This document shows positions 9,350 to 18,338 of a stretch of 64,000 nucleotides of DNA, piece by piece. The translations under genes were made by a program, and so were the position numbers. The stretch is taken from the NCBI GenBank assembly GCA_050246475.1, contig JBFWVZ010000003.1, forward strand, positions 1 to 64,000. The letters are read 5' to 3'. The notes beneath the pieces were generated by a model that ran no database searches, was not told the origin of the DNA, and worked only from the letters and a program-made list of their open reading frames with translations. Origin of the DNA: CADEEL01 sp050246475 (GTDB lineage: Bacteria; Pseudomonadota; Alphaproteobacteria; Caulobacterales; Aquidulcibacteraceae). Within the stretch, counting starts at the first letter, position 1. Every line of letters starts with the position of its first letter.

Positions 9350-9957
9350 TCCTCATCCTCATGCGCGGGCTCATAGCGGCGCGGCGCTGCATCGCGCTCG
9401 CGCGGCGGGCGCCCGATCAGAGAAGAAAGATCGGTGAGGTCGATGAAATTGTCCGCCTGGCGGCGCAGATCGTCCGACGCCATCGGCGGGTTGGAGCGGA
9501 CGGTGGAGACGACTGAAACGCGCACGCCCTTCTTCTGCACGGCGGCGACGAGCGCGGTGAAATCGCCGTCTCCCGAGAAGAGGAAGATGTGGTCTGCGAA
9601 TTCAGCCGCCGTCAGCACGTCGACGCTGATCTCGACATCCATGTCGCCCTTCACGCGCCGCCGGCCCATCTGATCGGTGTATTCCTTCGCCGGCTTGGTG
9701 ATGAGGGAATAGCCGTTGTAATCGAGCCAATCGACGAGCGGGCGGATGGGCGAGAAATCCTGATCCTCGAGCAGAGCGGTGTAATAGTTCGCGCGGATGA
9801 GGCGGGCGCTTTTCTTGAACTCCTCAAGGAGCTTCTTGTAGTCGATGTCGAAATTCAAACCGCGCGCGGCGGAATAGAGATTGGCGCCGTCGATGAAGAC
9901 GATGACTTTCTCGTCGGGATGGATGACGCGTTCGAAAATCGTGGGCGGCGACGCCAT
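9346..9957 (-). CDS. NYN domain protein (LabA/DUF88 family)
   Basis: A 203-residue PIN-like NYN domain protein. Acidic metal-site motifs are FIDGANLY (residues 23-30), KGDMDVEISVD and FSGDGDF, typical of LabA/DUF88 proteins that are predicted or shown to be RNases in some lineages. The C-terminus is acidic and disordered (ending HEDEE). The start at 9957 (MASPPTIF) was chosen; the longer frame overlaps the opposite-strand folK coding region. It is coupled to the downstream glycosylase gene by a 4-bp overlap, which is odd functionally. The RNA target is unknown. Confidence 0.85.
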   Translation of the reverse strand: MASPPTIFERVIHPDEKVIVFIDGANLYSAARGLNFDIDYKKLLEEFKKSARLIRANYYTALLEDQDFSPIRPLVDWLDYNGYSLITKPAKEYTDQMGRRRVKGDMDVEISVDVLTAAEFADHIFLFSGDGDFTALVAAVQKKGVRVSVVSTVRSNPPMASDDLRRQADNFIDLTDLSSLIGRPPRERDAAPRRYEPAHEDEE

Positions 9958-9985
9958 GGATGCCTCGTGAAATCGGAACAAAGTA

Positions 9986-10516
9986 TTGGCCGCTTCTAAC
10001 GCCGTTTCTGATCGCCGCGCTATCGTGGCGCTCGGCGCCAATCTGCCGCACGAGGGTCTGGCGGGCGCCGCGCTGCTTGCCGCCGGGGTCGCGGCGACGG
10101 AGGAAGCCGGCTTGCGCGTGCTGCGCCGCTCGAGCGTGTGGGCGAGCCCGGCGTGGCCGCAGCCTTCCGATCAGCCGGACTACACCAACGCGATTGTGGA
10201 GATCGATGCGACCGCGATTGAGCCGCGCGCTCTGCTTGAAGCGCTCATGGCCATCGAGCGCCGCTTCGGGCGGGACCGGCGCGAGCGCTGGGCCGCGCGC
10301 ACCATGGACCTCGACATCGTTGATTTCGCGGGCCTCGTTCTGGATGAGCCGGGGCTCACCCTGCCGCACCCAAGGGCGCATGAGCGGGCGTTTGTGCTGG
10401 CGCCGCTGGCGGAGGCAGCGCCAGATTGGTGTCACCCGGTCCTGCGGCGCACTGCCGCTGAGCTGCTGGCGGGGCTCGGGGATGCTTCGGTGCGCCGTTT
10501 GGATAATGGCCGTTAG
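9986..10516 (+). CDS. folK: 2-amino-4-hydroxy-6-hydroxymethyldihydropteridine pyrophosphokinase
   Basis: Transfers pyrophosphate from ATP to 6-hydroxymethyl-dihydropterin in folate synthesis. It has 176 residues. The family motifs GANL near the start, the RRFGRDRRERWAARTMDLDI region and LPHPRAHERAFVL are clear. The best start is TTG at 9986; there is no ATG in frame before the conserved VALGANL segment. It is transcribed divergently from the NYN gene with only about 28 bp between starts, so the two promoters must overlap or lie inside coding sequence. Confidence 0.93.
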   Translation: MAASNAVSDRRAIVALGANLPHEGLAGAALLAAGVAATEEAGLRVLRRSSVWASPAWPQPSDQPDYTNAIVEIDATAIEPRALLEALMAIERRFGRDRRERWAARTMDLDIVDFAGLVLDEPGLTLPHPRAHERAFVLAPLAEAAPDWCHPVLRRTAAELLAGLGDASVRRLDNGR

Positions 10517-10534
10517 GGGCTGAGCCGGGACTTG

Positions 10535-10600
10535 CTCGACCCTCGCGAAAGCGAGGGCCTAAGGGGGGCTTCTGCGCTCTCGCTTCGCGAGAGACGAGCG
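10535..10600. repeat. Paired-hairpin intergenic repeat, family 1 copy A
   Basis: Two adjacent hairpins: CCCTCGC-gaaa-GCGAGGG (10540-10557) and CTCTCGC-ttc-GCGAGAG (10577-10593). The second hairpin is essentially the reverse complement of the first, giving a REP/BIME-like mirrored pair. Related copies lie at 31015, 36906 and 56336. It sits between folK and rpoZ and could also attenuate read-through, but no T-run follows. Confidence 0.85.
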
Positions 10601-10629
10601 GAAAGGCGGCCTCCAGCGGGTGTTCGCGG

Positions 10630-10658
10630 TTGCGAAAGGCCCCCAATCCCCATATCTT
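10630..10658 (+). promoter_or_regulatory. Candidate sigma-70 promoter for rpoZ-rsh
   Basis: TTGCGA (10630-10635), a 17-bp spacer and TATCTT (10653-10658) form a plausible housekeeping promoter. It lies 33 bp upstream of the rpoZ start and just downstream of the paired-hairpin repeat. Called by eye from consensus only. Confidence 0.5.
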
Positions 10659-10690
10659 GATTGTTTCCCCAAAGCCCAAAGGATCACGCC

Positions 10691-11041
10691 TTGGCCCGCG
10701 TAACAGTCGAAGATTGCGTCGATAAAATCCCGAACCGGTTCTCGCTCGTGCTGCTTTCCGCGCACCGGGCGCGCGCCATTACGTCGGGGGCCGCGCCGCT
10801 CGTCGATCTCGAACGGGATAAGCCGCCGGTTCTAGCGCTCCGGGAAATCGCTGAAGTAGCCATCTCGCCCGACGAGATCCGCGACAGCCTCGTGCTGCAA
10901 TATCAGGACGTGCAGCCCTCCGCCCAAGCCGAGGACGAGCAAGACAAGCTCGCGCTCGCCGCGCCGGTCGAGACGACGGAAGACGAAGTCCTGCGTGCGC
11001 TGCAGGCCGAAGCCGAAGCCCAGCGCGACGAACGGTATTAA
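10691..11041 (+). CDS. rpoZ: RNA polymerase omega subunit
   Basis: A 116-residue omega subunit that supports assembly of beta-prime into RNA polymerase. The start is TTG at 10691, giving the canonical N-terminus MARVTVEDCVDKIPNRF; an in-frame start at 10661 would add ten non-conserved residues. The core RAITSGA and DKPPVLALREIA segments are present, followed by a long acidic, Glu/Ala-rich tail typical of alphaproteobacterial omega. It lies 3 bp upstream of rsh, a conserved pairing. Confidence 0.95.
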   Translation: MARVTVEDCVDKIPNRFSLVLLSAHRARAITSGAAPLVDLERDKPPVLALREIAEVAISPDEIRDSLVLQYQDVQPSAQAEDEQDKLALAAPVETTEDEVLRALQAEAEAQRDERY

Positions 11042-11044
11042 GCC

Positions 11045-13309
11045 ATGGATGGCGGCGACGGCGCCGCCATTGCGCCTGCGCCGCCGGCAGGAGGCGCGGC
11101 GCCCGCCAACGCGCCGCCCCTCCCAAACGGGCAAGCACCGGCGCGTGCAAAGTATCTCCGGCAGTTCGAACTCGTTGAGCGTGTGCGCGCCTATGATCCG
11201 GATGCGGACGAGGGGTTGATCAACCGCGCCTACGTGTTCGCGACGGCGATGCACGGCAGCCAGAAGCGCCACTCCGGCGACCCGTACTTCGCGCATCCGA
11301 TTCAGGTCGCGGGCATCCTCACGGAATACAAGCTCGACGCCGCGACGATCGCGGCGGGGCTGCTGCATGACACGCTGGAAGACACCGTCGCGACGCCCGA
11401 AGAGATCGAGGCCAAGTTCGGACGCCCGATCCTCGAGTTGGTCGAAGGCGTCACCAAGCTTTCCAAGCTCGAAATGCAGGCCGAGCAGGAGCGCCAAGCG
11501 GCGAGCCTGCAGAAATTCATCCTCGCCATGTCGAAGGATGTGCGCGTCCTCATCGTGAAGCTGGCGGACCGGCTGCACAACATGCGAACGATCCAGCACG
11601 TGCCGAAGCAGGAGAGCCGCCAGCGCATCGCGCTGGAGACGCTGGAAATTTACGCGCCACTCGCCCGCCGGATCGGCATGGAGAAGATGGCGCAGGAGCT
11701 GGAGACGCTCTCCTTCCACGTCGCGTTTCCCGAGGCGGAACAGGCCATCCAGGCGCGCCTTGAGGCGTTGCGCGCCGATAAGGGCGCCAACGTCGCCATC
11801 ATTTCGCAGAAGATTTTCGAGGCGCTTGCGCAGGCCGGCATTGAGGCGCGCGTCTTCGGGCGCGAGAAGCAATCCTATTCGATCTGGCGCAAGCTCCAGC
11901 GCAAAAGCGTTCAGTTCTCCGATCTCGCCGACATCTACGCGTTTCGCGTCATCGTGCCCACGGCGGACGATTGCTATCGCGCGCTTGGCCTCGTGCACCA
12001 GACATGGCGCTGCGTGCCGGAGGCGCTTGAGGATTACATCTCCAATCCGAAGCCGAACGGCTATCGCTCGATCCATACGATCGTGATCGGCCCGGGCAAT
12101 GTGCGCGCAGAGATTCAGATCCGCACCGAGGAGATGGATTTTCTCGCGGAGAACGGAGTCGCCGCGCACTGGCGCTATAAGAACAGCGCCTACGGCTTTG
12201 ACGAACGCGGCGCCATCAATGCCGGCATCGACGCGCGCGAGGCGGTGCGCGCGCTTATGGAGATTGCGGAGCACGGCGGCGATCCCGGCGAGTTCATCGA
12301 GCACGCCAAGCTCGAAATGTACCAGGACCACGTTTTCGCCTTCACGCCCAAGGGCCTGCTCATCGCGCTGCCGCAGGGCGCGACGCCGGTGGATTTCGCC
12401 TACGCAGTCCACTCCGACGTCGGCGATCGCTGCATCGGCGCGATCGTCAACGGCGAAGAGCGCCCGCTGCGCACGCCGCTCAACAACGGCGATGTGGTGG
12501 AGATCGAAGTCGGGGATCGCCCCGCTCCGGTTCCCGGCTGGGAGGCGCTCACCAAGACGGGCCGCGCCAAATCGCACCAGCGCCGTCTGGAGCGCATCGC
12601 ACGCCGTGAGGAATTCCTGAAGCTCGGGCGTGAACTCGTGGCGCATGCGCTCCATCGCTATGGGCACGAATTGAAGGAAACGTCGCTCGATGCCGCGGCG
12701 GCGCGGCTCAATGAAGAGAGCGTCGATGACGTGTTCATCTCCGTTGGCCAGGGCGGCTTGAAAGCGGCGGCGGTGGCGGCTGCTGCATTTCCCGGCCTCG
12801 CGGAGAAGATCAAGAAGGACGAGGACCGCCGCCCGATCGAGGAAAAGAAAGCGCGGCTCTATGTGCGCGGCGGTGGGCTGACGCCGGGCGTGGCGCTCCA
12901 TTTCGCGCCATGTTGCTCGCCCATTCCGGGGGACCGCATTGTCGGCGTCGTGGAGCCGGGCAAGGGCGTCGTCATCCACACCATCGATTGCGAGACGCTG
13001 GAGAGCGCCGAGGCCGATGCGGACGAGTGGATCGATCTATCGTGGACGGAGACGGCGCTCGATCATGCGCTGGCCGTTGGGCGCATCGAAGCGACGGTTG
13101 AGAACGGGCGCGGCGTGCTCGCCAATCTCTGCATGATCATCGCGGAGAACGAGGGCAACATCCTCAACATTCACACCAAGCGGCGCAGCGAGGATTTCTT
13201 CGATCTCGTGTTCGACATCGAAGTCGCGGATGCGCGCCATTTGACCAACATCCTCGCCGCCATGCGCACCAGCAAGGCCGTGCGCGAAGCCGAGCGCGTG
13301 CGGGGTTGA
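11045..13309 (+). CDS. rsh: Bifunctional (p)ppGpp synthetase/hydrolase (Rsh)
   Basis: A 754-residue long RelA/SpoT homologue controlling the stringent response. The order is a Pro/Ala-rich extension (1-35), the HD hydrolase domain (H70, H76, HP near 84, HDTLED near 108, all metal or catalytic positions intact), the synthetase domain (YSIWRK, FSDLADIYAFRV), TGS (HVFAFTPKG near 427), a conserved helical/zinc-finger region with PCCSPIPGDRIVG, and a C-terminal ACT domain. An intact HD site suggests hydrolase as well as synthetase activity, as for the single Rsh of many Alphaproteobacteria. The stop overlaps the next gene's TTG by 4 bp. Confidence 0.96.
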   Translation: MDGGDGAAIAPAPPAGGAAPANAPPLPNGQAPARAKYLRQFELVERVRAYDPDADEGLINRAYVFATAMHGSQKRHSGDPYFAHPIQVAGILTEYKLDAATIAAGLLHDTLEDTVATPEEIEAKFGRPILELVEGVTKLSKLEMQAEQERQAASLQKFILAMSKDVRVLIVKLADRLHNMRTIQHVPKQESRQRIALETLEIYAPLARRIGMEKMAQELETLSFHVAFPEAEQAIQARLEALRADKGANVAIISQKIFEALAQAGIEARVFGREKQSYSIWRKLQRKSVQFSDLADIYAFRVIVPTADDCYRALGLVHQTWRCVPEALEDYISNPKPNGYRSIHTIVIGPGNVRAEIQIRTEEMDFLAENGVAAHWRYKNSAYGFDERGAINAGIDAREAVRALMEIAEHGGDPGEFIEHAKLEMYQDHVFAFTPKGLLIALPQGATPVDFAYAVHSDVGDRCIGAIVNGEERPLRTPLNNGDVVEIEVGDRPAPVPGWEALTKTGRAKSHQRRLERIARREEFLKLGRELVAHALHRYGHELKETSLDAAAARLNEESVDDVFISVGQGGLKAAAVAAAAFPGLAEKIKKDEDRRPIEEKKARLYVRGGGLTPGVALHFAPCCSPIPGDRIVGVVEPGKGVVIHTIDCETLESAEADADEWIDLSWTETALDHALAVGRIEATVENGRGVLANLCMIIAENEGNILNIHTKRRSEDFFDLVFDIEVADARHLTNILAAMRTSKAVREAERVRG

Positions 13310-14103
13310 GCGGGGGCAAGCTCATCGAGGTCTCGCGCGACGGCGCAATCGCCATCGTCACGCTCAACCGCCCGGAACGCCGCAACGCCATCTCGAACGA
13401 GATGATGGAGGAGCTGATCGGCGTTGCGAACGCTTTCGCCGCCGATGAAGCGACGCGCGCGATCATTGTGTGCGGCAAGGGAAGCGATTTCTCCGTCGGC
13501 GCCGATTTGAAGCAGCCGCGCTTCCAGGGGACGGACCAACCGTCCCTGCTGCTGCGCCGCCGCCAGACGGAGCTGGGTTCGCAGCTGATGCGCGCGATCC
13601 TGGAGATTCATCAGCCGACGATCTGCGCCATTCAGGGCGTGGCGACAGGCGGAGCAGCTTGCATCGCGACGGCGTGCGATTTCCGCGTCGGCGCGACGAA
13701 CGCGCGGATCGGCTATGGCGAGGTGAAGATCGGCATCAATCTCATGTGGAACGCTGCGCCCTTGTGCCTCCACCTCGTTGGCCCGTCGCGCGCCAAGCAG
13801 ATGATCATGTCCGGCAAGCTCTACAATGCGGCGACGATGGAGCGCTGGGGCTTTCTGGATGAAGTCGTGGAGGAAGGCGCGCTCATGGAGCGTGCGCGGG
13901 CGTGGGCGGAGGAGTATGCGGCGCTCCCGCCCATCGCGGTGCAGATGATCAAGAAGAGTTTGAACCATCTATCCGGCGCGCTCGACCGCGCGATCATGCA
14001 CATGGACGCGGATCAGTGGCTGCTGGCGAGCCAGTCGGAGGATATGCGTGAGGCGGTCTCGGCGTTTTTCGAGAAACGCAAGCCGACGTTCAAGGGGAGC
14101 TAG
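13306..14103 (+). CDS. Enoyl-CoA hydratase/isomerase family protein
   Basis: A 265-residue crotonase-fold protein. The oxyanion-hole regions SVGADLKQ and GVATGGAACIATACDFRVG are clear, and the acidic position in IGYGEVKIG is kept. The start is TTG at 13306, overlapping the rsh TGA by 4 bp, so it is likely translated with rsh. The CoA substrate cannot be assigned. Its 3' end overlaps the convergent CPBP gene by 14 bp. A fatty-acid-linked enzyme coupled to rsh is unusual compared with the typical rsh-pyrE order. Confidence 0.85.
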   Translation: MSGGKLIEVSRDGAIAIVTLNRPERRNAISNEMMEELIGVANAFAADEATRAIIVCGKGSDFSVGADLKQPRFQGTDQPSLLLRRRQTELGSQLMRAILEIHQPTICAIQGVATGGAACIATACDFRVGATNARIGYGEVKIGINLMWNAAPLCLHLVGPSRAKQMIMSGKLYNAATMERWGFLDEVVEEGALMERARAWAEEYAALPPIAVQMIKKSLNHLSGALDRAIMHMDADQWLLASQSEDMREAVSAFFEKRKPTFKGS

Positions 14104-14821
14104 GCCGCTTCACCAGGAAGACGAGCCACGGCGCCGCTGCTGAGACAACCATCCACACAATCGGAAACGCGCCCATCGGCTCAACGACGATGAGTTTCAC
14201 GGCGCCTTGAACGAGCGCGTGCGCGAGCGCTGCCGCCCAGATCGTGCGCCCGCCCAGCTCATAAAGATGCGCCAGGGGAAACGAGATGGCCACGGAGAGC
14301 GCGAACGCCGCGAGTGCAATCTGCCAAGGCATAATCAAGAAGATGAAGAGGTGCACGAACGCGAAGGGCGCCATGGAGATGAGTGCGGCGCGCCAGAACG
14401 AGTTCGTGCGCCGCAGATGCCCGAAGAGGTAGCCGCGAAAGACCGCCTCCTCCGCGACGCCGCCTTGCGCGAGGATGCCCAGCGCAAGCCATGCCGTGTT
14501 CGGATAAAGCGAGAGCGAGGCGTTCTGGCTCGCGGCGTAGATCGGATAGACGAGCAGCAATGCAAAGAACGCTGCGGCGACAAGAAGCCCACGCGGCGCC
14601 GGTCTGCCGAGCCCCAAACTCAGCGCCGCCTCGCGGAAACCCTGTTTGAAGAGGATGACCTGTAGGAAGATCGCCGCGGCCAGAACGCAGCCGGCGATGA
14701 TCAATCCTGCTTCGCCGCGCACGCTGTTGAACTCCGCCGCCAGCCATTGCAGCAGCGCGTAAAGCACCGAGAGGCCGATCAGCAGAGGCATCCAACGCGT
14801 TGGGGCAGGTGCGGCGGTCAT
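14090..14821 (-). CDS. CPBP family intramembrane glutamic protease
   Basis: A 243-residue integral membrane protein with about seven or eight hydrophobic segments. The CPBP (CAAX protease and bacteriocin-processing, Abi) signature EEAVFRGYLF is at about residues 124-133. The second and third motifs FVHLFIF and LAHAL supply the conserved histidines. A Shine-Dalgarno AGGAGG lies upstream of the ATG at 14821. Members include prenyl-protein proteases and bacteriocin-immunity proteins; the substrate is unknown. It is tail-to-tail with the crotonase gene (14 bp overlap) and divergent from pyrE. Confidence 0.85.
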   Translation of the reverse strand: MTAAPAPTRWMPLLIGLSVLYALLQWLAAEFNSVRGEAGLIIAGCVLAAAIFLQVILFKQGFREAALSLGLGRPAPRGLLVAAAFFALLLVYPIYAASQNASLSLYPNTAWLALGILAQGGVAEEAVFRGYLFGHLRRTNSFWRAALISMAPFAFVHLFIFLIMPWQIALAAFALSVAISFPLAHLYELGGRTIWAAALAHALVQGAVKLIVVEPMGAFPIVWMVVSAAAPWLVFLVKRPSSP

Positions 14822-14866
14822 ACGCGCCTCCTAGCATCGCTTCGGCGCGCGCGCTAAACCCCGCGC

Positions 14867-15451
14867 ATGACCGAATCCGAAGTTCTCGATGAATTCCGCG
14901 CGGCGGGTGCGTTGCTGGAAGGGCATTTCATTCTCTCCTCCGGCCTGCACAGCCCGGTCTTTTTTCAGAAGAACATCGTCTTCCAGGATCCCGCGCGTAC
15001 GGAGAAATTATGCCGCGCGCTGGCGGAGAAGGCGCGCGCCGCGTTCGGAAAGATCGACGTAGTCGTCTCTCCGGCGGTGGGCGCGATCATCCCAGGCTAC
15101 GAGACGGCGCGGCACCTCGGCGCGCGCGCGATGTTCGTCGAGCGGGAGAAGGGCGCGTTTCAATTGCGCCGGGGCTTTGAGATCAAGCCGGGCGAGCGCG
15201 TGCTGATGGTGGAGGACGTCGTCACCACCGGCCTTTCATCGCGCGAGTGCCTGGACGCCATTCGCGGCCATCCGGGCGAACTCGTCGGCGCGGCGTGCCT
15301 CATCGATCGCTCGAACGGGAAAGCCGATGTCGGCGCGCCGCTCGTCGCGCTCGCGCGCGTTGACGCGCCTTCCTACGCCGCCGACGCGTTGCCCCCGGAA
15401 TTGGCGAAGCTCCCGGCGGTGAAGCCGGGGAGCAGAGGGCTGGCGGCCTAG
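14867..15451 (+). CDS. pyrE: Orotate phosphoribosyltransferase
   Basis: Converts orotate and PRPP to OMP in pyrimidine synthesis. It has 194 residues. The PRPP-binding motif VLMVEDVVTTGLSS, the catalytic-loop region FVEREKGAFQLRRG and an N-terminal FILSSGLHSP substrate segment are all visible. In many relatives pyrE follows rsh directly; here a crotonase and a CPBP gene intervene. The TAG shares CTAG with the stop of the M3 peptidase gene. Confidence 0.95.
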   Translation: MTESEVLDEFRAAGALLEGHFILSSGLHSPVFFQKNIVFQDPARTEKLCRALAEKARAAFGKIDVVVSPAVGAIIPGYETARHLGARAMFVEREKGAFQLRRGFEIKPGERVLMVEDVVTTGLSSRECLDAIRGHPGELVGAACLIDRSNGKADVGAPLVALARVDAPSYAADALPPELAKLPAVKPGSRGLAA

Positions 15452-17481
15452 TCTTCTTGCCTCAGCCTGTGCGCGTAAGCGTCCACGGTCGTGTCGCGGC
15501 CGAGGAATTCGCGGATGAGCGTGTTGGCCGAGGCCGAGCCGCCGGGCGCCAGAATCTCTTCACGGTAGCGCCGGAACGTCGCCTGGTCGCGCATGCCGTT
15601 TTGACGGAAGACGCTGAAGAGATCGACCGCGATCGCGGTGGACCATTGGTACGTGTAGTAGATCGCCGAATAGCCGTCCAAATGCCCGAAGCTGGCGTAT
15701 TGGTGCACGGCCGCGGGCATGCGGTAGGGCGCATAGCGCTCGTAATTCTCGCGGAACGCGGCGGCGAGATCGAGGCCGGCGGGATCGCGGTTGTAGTAAT
15801 TGAGCGAAGCCGACGCATAGCCAAGTTGCACGAGCGTGGCTTCGCCTTCGCCGAACATGCGCGCCGCGTTCATGCGATCGACGAGATCGCGCGAGATTGC
15901 CTCGCCTTCGGCGTTGCGCGCGAAGCGCGAGAGCGTGTCGTAGTCCCAGATCCACTCCTCGAGCAGCGTTGAAGGCGCTTCGATGAAGTCCCACTCGACC
16001 TCGCCGTAATTGCCCTGCGCCCAGCGCTGACGGCCCGAGAACATCGAATGCAGCATGTGCCCGAACTCGTGGAGAAAGACTTCGACGTCGCCGTGCTCCA
16101 TCAAGCCGTCGGGGAAGTTGCAGAGGAGCGCGCCGACCGGAAGCACCCGCCCTTCGATGCCGCCGCGGATCGGGAAATTCGCCGCATGGCTGAACTTGCC
16201 GTCGCGCGGGTGCATGTCGAGATAGAAGCGCCCGATCACCTGGCCGTTCTCGACGATCTCGTATGCGTCTACGCTCTCGTGCCAGACGGGCGTCTCCCAC
16301 GGGCGGATATCGACGCCGAACATCTCCTCGACGAGCGCCAGGATGCCGTCGCGTGTGCGGTCATAGGCGAAGTATGACCGCACCTGCTGGGGATCGACGT
16401 TGTATTCTTCGCGGCGAATGAGCTGTTGCGCGTAGCTCGCGCTCCAGAGCGGCACTTCGCGCGTTTGCGGATTGTCGCGCTGCAAGCGTGCGAGAGAGCG
16501 CTGATAGTCGCGTTGCGCGGCAGGGCGCGCGGCGGTGGCGAGTTGCTCCAGGAACGCCGCGGCGCGCGCGGGGTTTTGGATCATTTTGTCTTCGGTGATG
16601 AGCGCCGCGTAATTCTCGTAGCCGAGCAGGCGCGCGAGTTCGTAGCGGCGCTCGAGCAATTGCGAGAGCACGGCGTCATTCTGCGGGTGCGCGCGATTGC
16701 GGAACGCCTCCCACACGCGCCGGCGCGTCTCTTCGTTTCGCGCATACGTCAGAACCGGATAGACGTCGGGGTAGTTCGTCGTGATGCGGATGCGCCCGTC
16801 CGCGCCGGGGCGATGCGCGTCGATATAGTCTTGCGGCAGGCCTTCGAGGGCGGCGGCGCTGTCGAACGTCACCTCGCTTGCGTCGTCGCGGATGTTGCGT
16901 GCGAAGGCGAGGCCGAGCTCCGTGATCTGGTTCTGCAGTGCGAGCACGCGGGTGCGCGTGGCTTCGTCGCGATCGACGCCGGCGCGGCGATAGGCGGCGA
17001 GGCGGCGATCGAGAATGTAGCGTGTGGATTCGTCGGCCGCGGAAGCGTCGATCGCGGCGAGACGATCGTAGATCGGGCGCGAGAGACCGATCTCGGTGAC
17101 GAACTCCGAGAGGCGAACGGTGCACGCCTCTGCGGCGGCGCGGATTTCCGCGTTCGGGTTCGTCTCGGTGACGAGCGAAGCGTCGGAGCCGAGTGAGCCG
17201 GTCAAATTGTAGAGATCGTCGAAGGTCTGAAAATCCGTCTCGATGGCGGCGGCGCCGGTGCGCGTCTCGAGCGCGGCGCGAACGCGCCCGGCGAGCGCAA
17301 GCCCCTCGTCGCAATAGGCCGTGAAAGCCGCGGGCGATGCGGGCGTTGTGCGCAGCGGTTGAAGGAAAGCGTCGATTTCGCCGGTGAAGGATTGCGCGCC
17401 GCCCGGCGCGCCGCTCGTCGTTTCGCAACTTGCGGCCAAGGCCAAGGCTGCCGCCGCGGCGGCGAATTTCAACGCTCTCAT
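15448..17481 (-). CDS. M3 family metallopeptidase, predicted lipoprotein
   Basis: A 677-residue thimet/oligopeptidase-type zinc peptidase. The signal peptide with lipobox LAASC (Cys at about residue 19) predicts export and lipid anchoring, which separates it from cytosolic OpdA/PrlC. The zinc motif is HEFGHMLHSMF. The downstream conserved regions include YYTYQWSTAIAVDLF near the C-terminus. It resembles Dcp/M3 periplasmic peptidases that degrade short peptides. Transcribed divergently from pdxJ, with its stop sharing CTAG with pyrE. Confidence 0.9.
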   Translation of the reverse strand: MRALKFAAAAAALALAASCETTSGAPGGAQSFTGEIDAFLQPLRTTPASPAAFTAYCDEGLALAGRVRAALETRTGAAAIETDFQTFDDLYNLTGSLGSDASLVTETNPNAEIRAAAEACTVRLSEFVTEIGLSRPIYDRLAAIDASAADESTRYILDRRLAAYRRAGVDRDEATRTRVLALQNQITELGLAFARNIRDDASEVTFDSAAALEGLPQDYIDAHRPGADGRIRITTNYPDVYPVLTYARNEETRRRVWEAFRNRAHPQNDAVLSQLLERRYELARLLGYENYAALITEDKMIQNPARAAAFLEQLATAARPAAQRDYQRSLARLQRDNPQTREVPLWSASYAQQLIRREEYNVDPQQVRSYFAYDRTRDGILALVEEMFGVDIRPWETPVWHESVDAYEIVENGQVIGRFYLDMHPRDGKFSHAANFPIRGGIEGRVLPVGALLCNFPDGLMEHGDVEVFLHEFGHMLHSMFSGRQRWAQGNYGEVEWDFIEAPSTLLEEWIWDYDTLSRFARNAEGEAISRDLVDRMNAARMFGEGEATLVQLGYASASLNYYNRDPAGLDLAAAFRENYERYAPYRMPAAVHQYASFGHLDGYSAIYYTYQWSTAIAVDLFSVFRQNGMRDQATFRRYREEILAPGGSASANTLIREFLGRDTTVDAYAHRLRQED

Positions 17482-17584
17482 ACGTCCGCTCCAATGCCCT
17501 CATCGCGAGACTAGGCGGCGGAGGCGGCGAAGCAAGCGAGGGCGGACGTTCGCATTTGTTTTTGCGACGGGCTAAGGACGGCCC

Positions 17585-18331
17585 ATGATCCCCAACCGCC
17601 TGCGTCTCGGCGTCAACATCGACCACGTAGCGACCATCCGGAACGCGCGCGGGGGCGCTCATCCCGATCCAGTGCGCGCCGCGCTGCTGGCGGCGGAGGC
17701 GGGCGCCGACGGCATCACGCTTCACGTGCGGGAGGATCGCCGGCATGTCCGCGAGGCGGATTTGCTGCGGCTCAAGGACGCAATCGGCCTGCCGATCAAC
17801 CTCGAAATGGCCTGCGCCGAGGAGATGCTGGAGATCGCGCTGGCGGTTAAGCCGCACGCCTGCTGCCTCGTTCCGGAGCGCCGCGAGGAGCGCACGACCG
17901 AGGGGGGCCTGGACGTCGCGGCCCAGCACAACCATGTCGCGCCCTTCGTTCGCCGGCTGGCGGATGCGGGCATTAGGGTTTCCCTCTTCATCGACCCGAG
18001 CCCGGTGCAGACAGCCGTCGCCCAGGCGCTTGGGGCGCCGGTCGTGGAGCTTCACACTGGCGCATTTTGCGAGGCTGTGGAGAACGGGAATGAGGCGGGC
18101 GCTCAAGCGGGTCTCAAGGCGCTCCACGAGGCTGCGGCCGATGGCGCCGAGCGGGGGCTCGAAGTCCATGCGGGGCATGGGATCACGTTCGACAGCGTCG
18201 CCCCGATCGCCGCCATTCCGCAGCTCCGGGAGCTGAATATCGGGCATTTCCTCGTCGGGGAGGCCATCTTCACGGGATGGAAAGAGGCGATCCAGGAAAT
18301 GCGCCGCCGGATGGACGCCGCGCGCGCGTGA
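17585..18331 (+). CDS. pdxJ: Pyridoxine 5'-phosphate synthase
   Basis: Condenses 1-deoxyxylulose 5-phosphate with 3-amino-2-oxopropyl phosphate in DXP-dependent vitamin B6 synthesis. It has 248 residues. The N-terminal LGVNIDHVATIRNARGG, the HVREDRRHV loop, CLVPERREERTTEGG and the C-terminal HAGHGI and NIGHFLVGEAI motifs are all intact. It is the first gene of a tight unit running to recO: acpS follows after 7 bp. Confidence 0.97.
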   Translation: MIPNRLRLGVNIDHVATIRNARGGAHPDPVRAALLAAEAGADGITLHVREDRRHVREADLLRLKDAIGLPINLEMACAEEMLEIALAVKPHACCLVPERREERTTEGGLDVAAQHNHVAPFVRRLADAGIRVSLFIDPSPVQTAVAQALGAPVVELHTGAFCEAVENGNEAGAQAGLKALHEAAADGAERGLEVHAGHGITFDSVAPIAAIPQLRELNIGHFLVGEAIFTGWKEAIQEMRRRMDAARA

Positions 18332-18338
18332 AACCTTC

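Noticed and set aside
10832..12979. 715-codon open frame on the minus strand opposite rpoZ and rsh
   Set aside because: It covers two well-recognised genes in the other direction and shows no motifs or start signals of its own.
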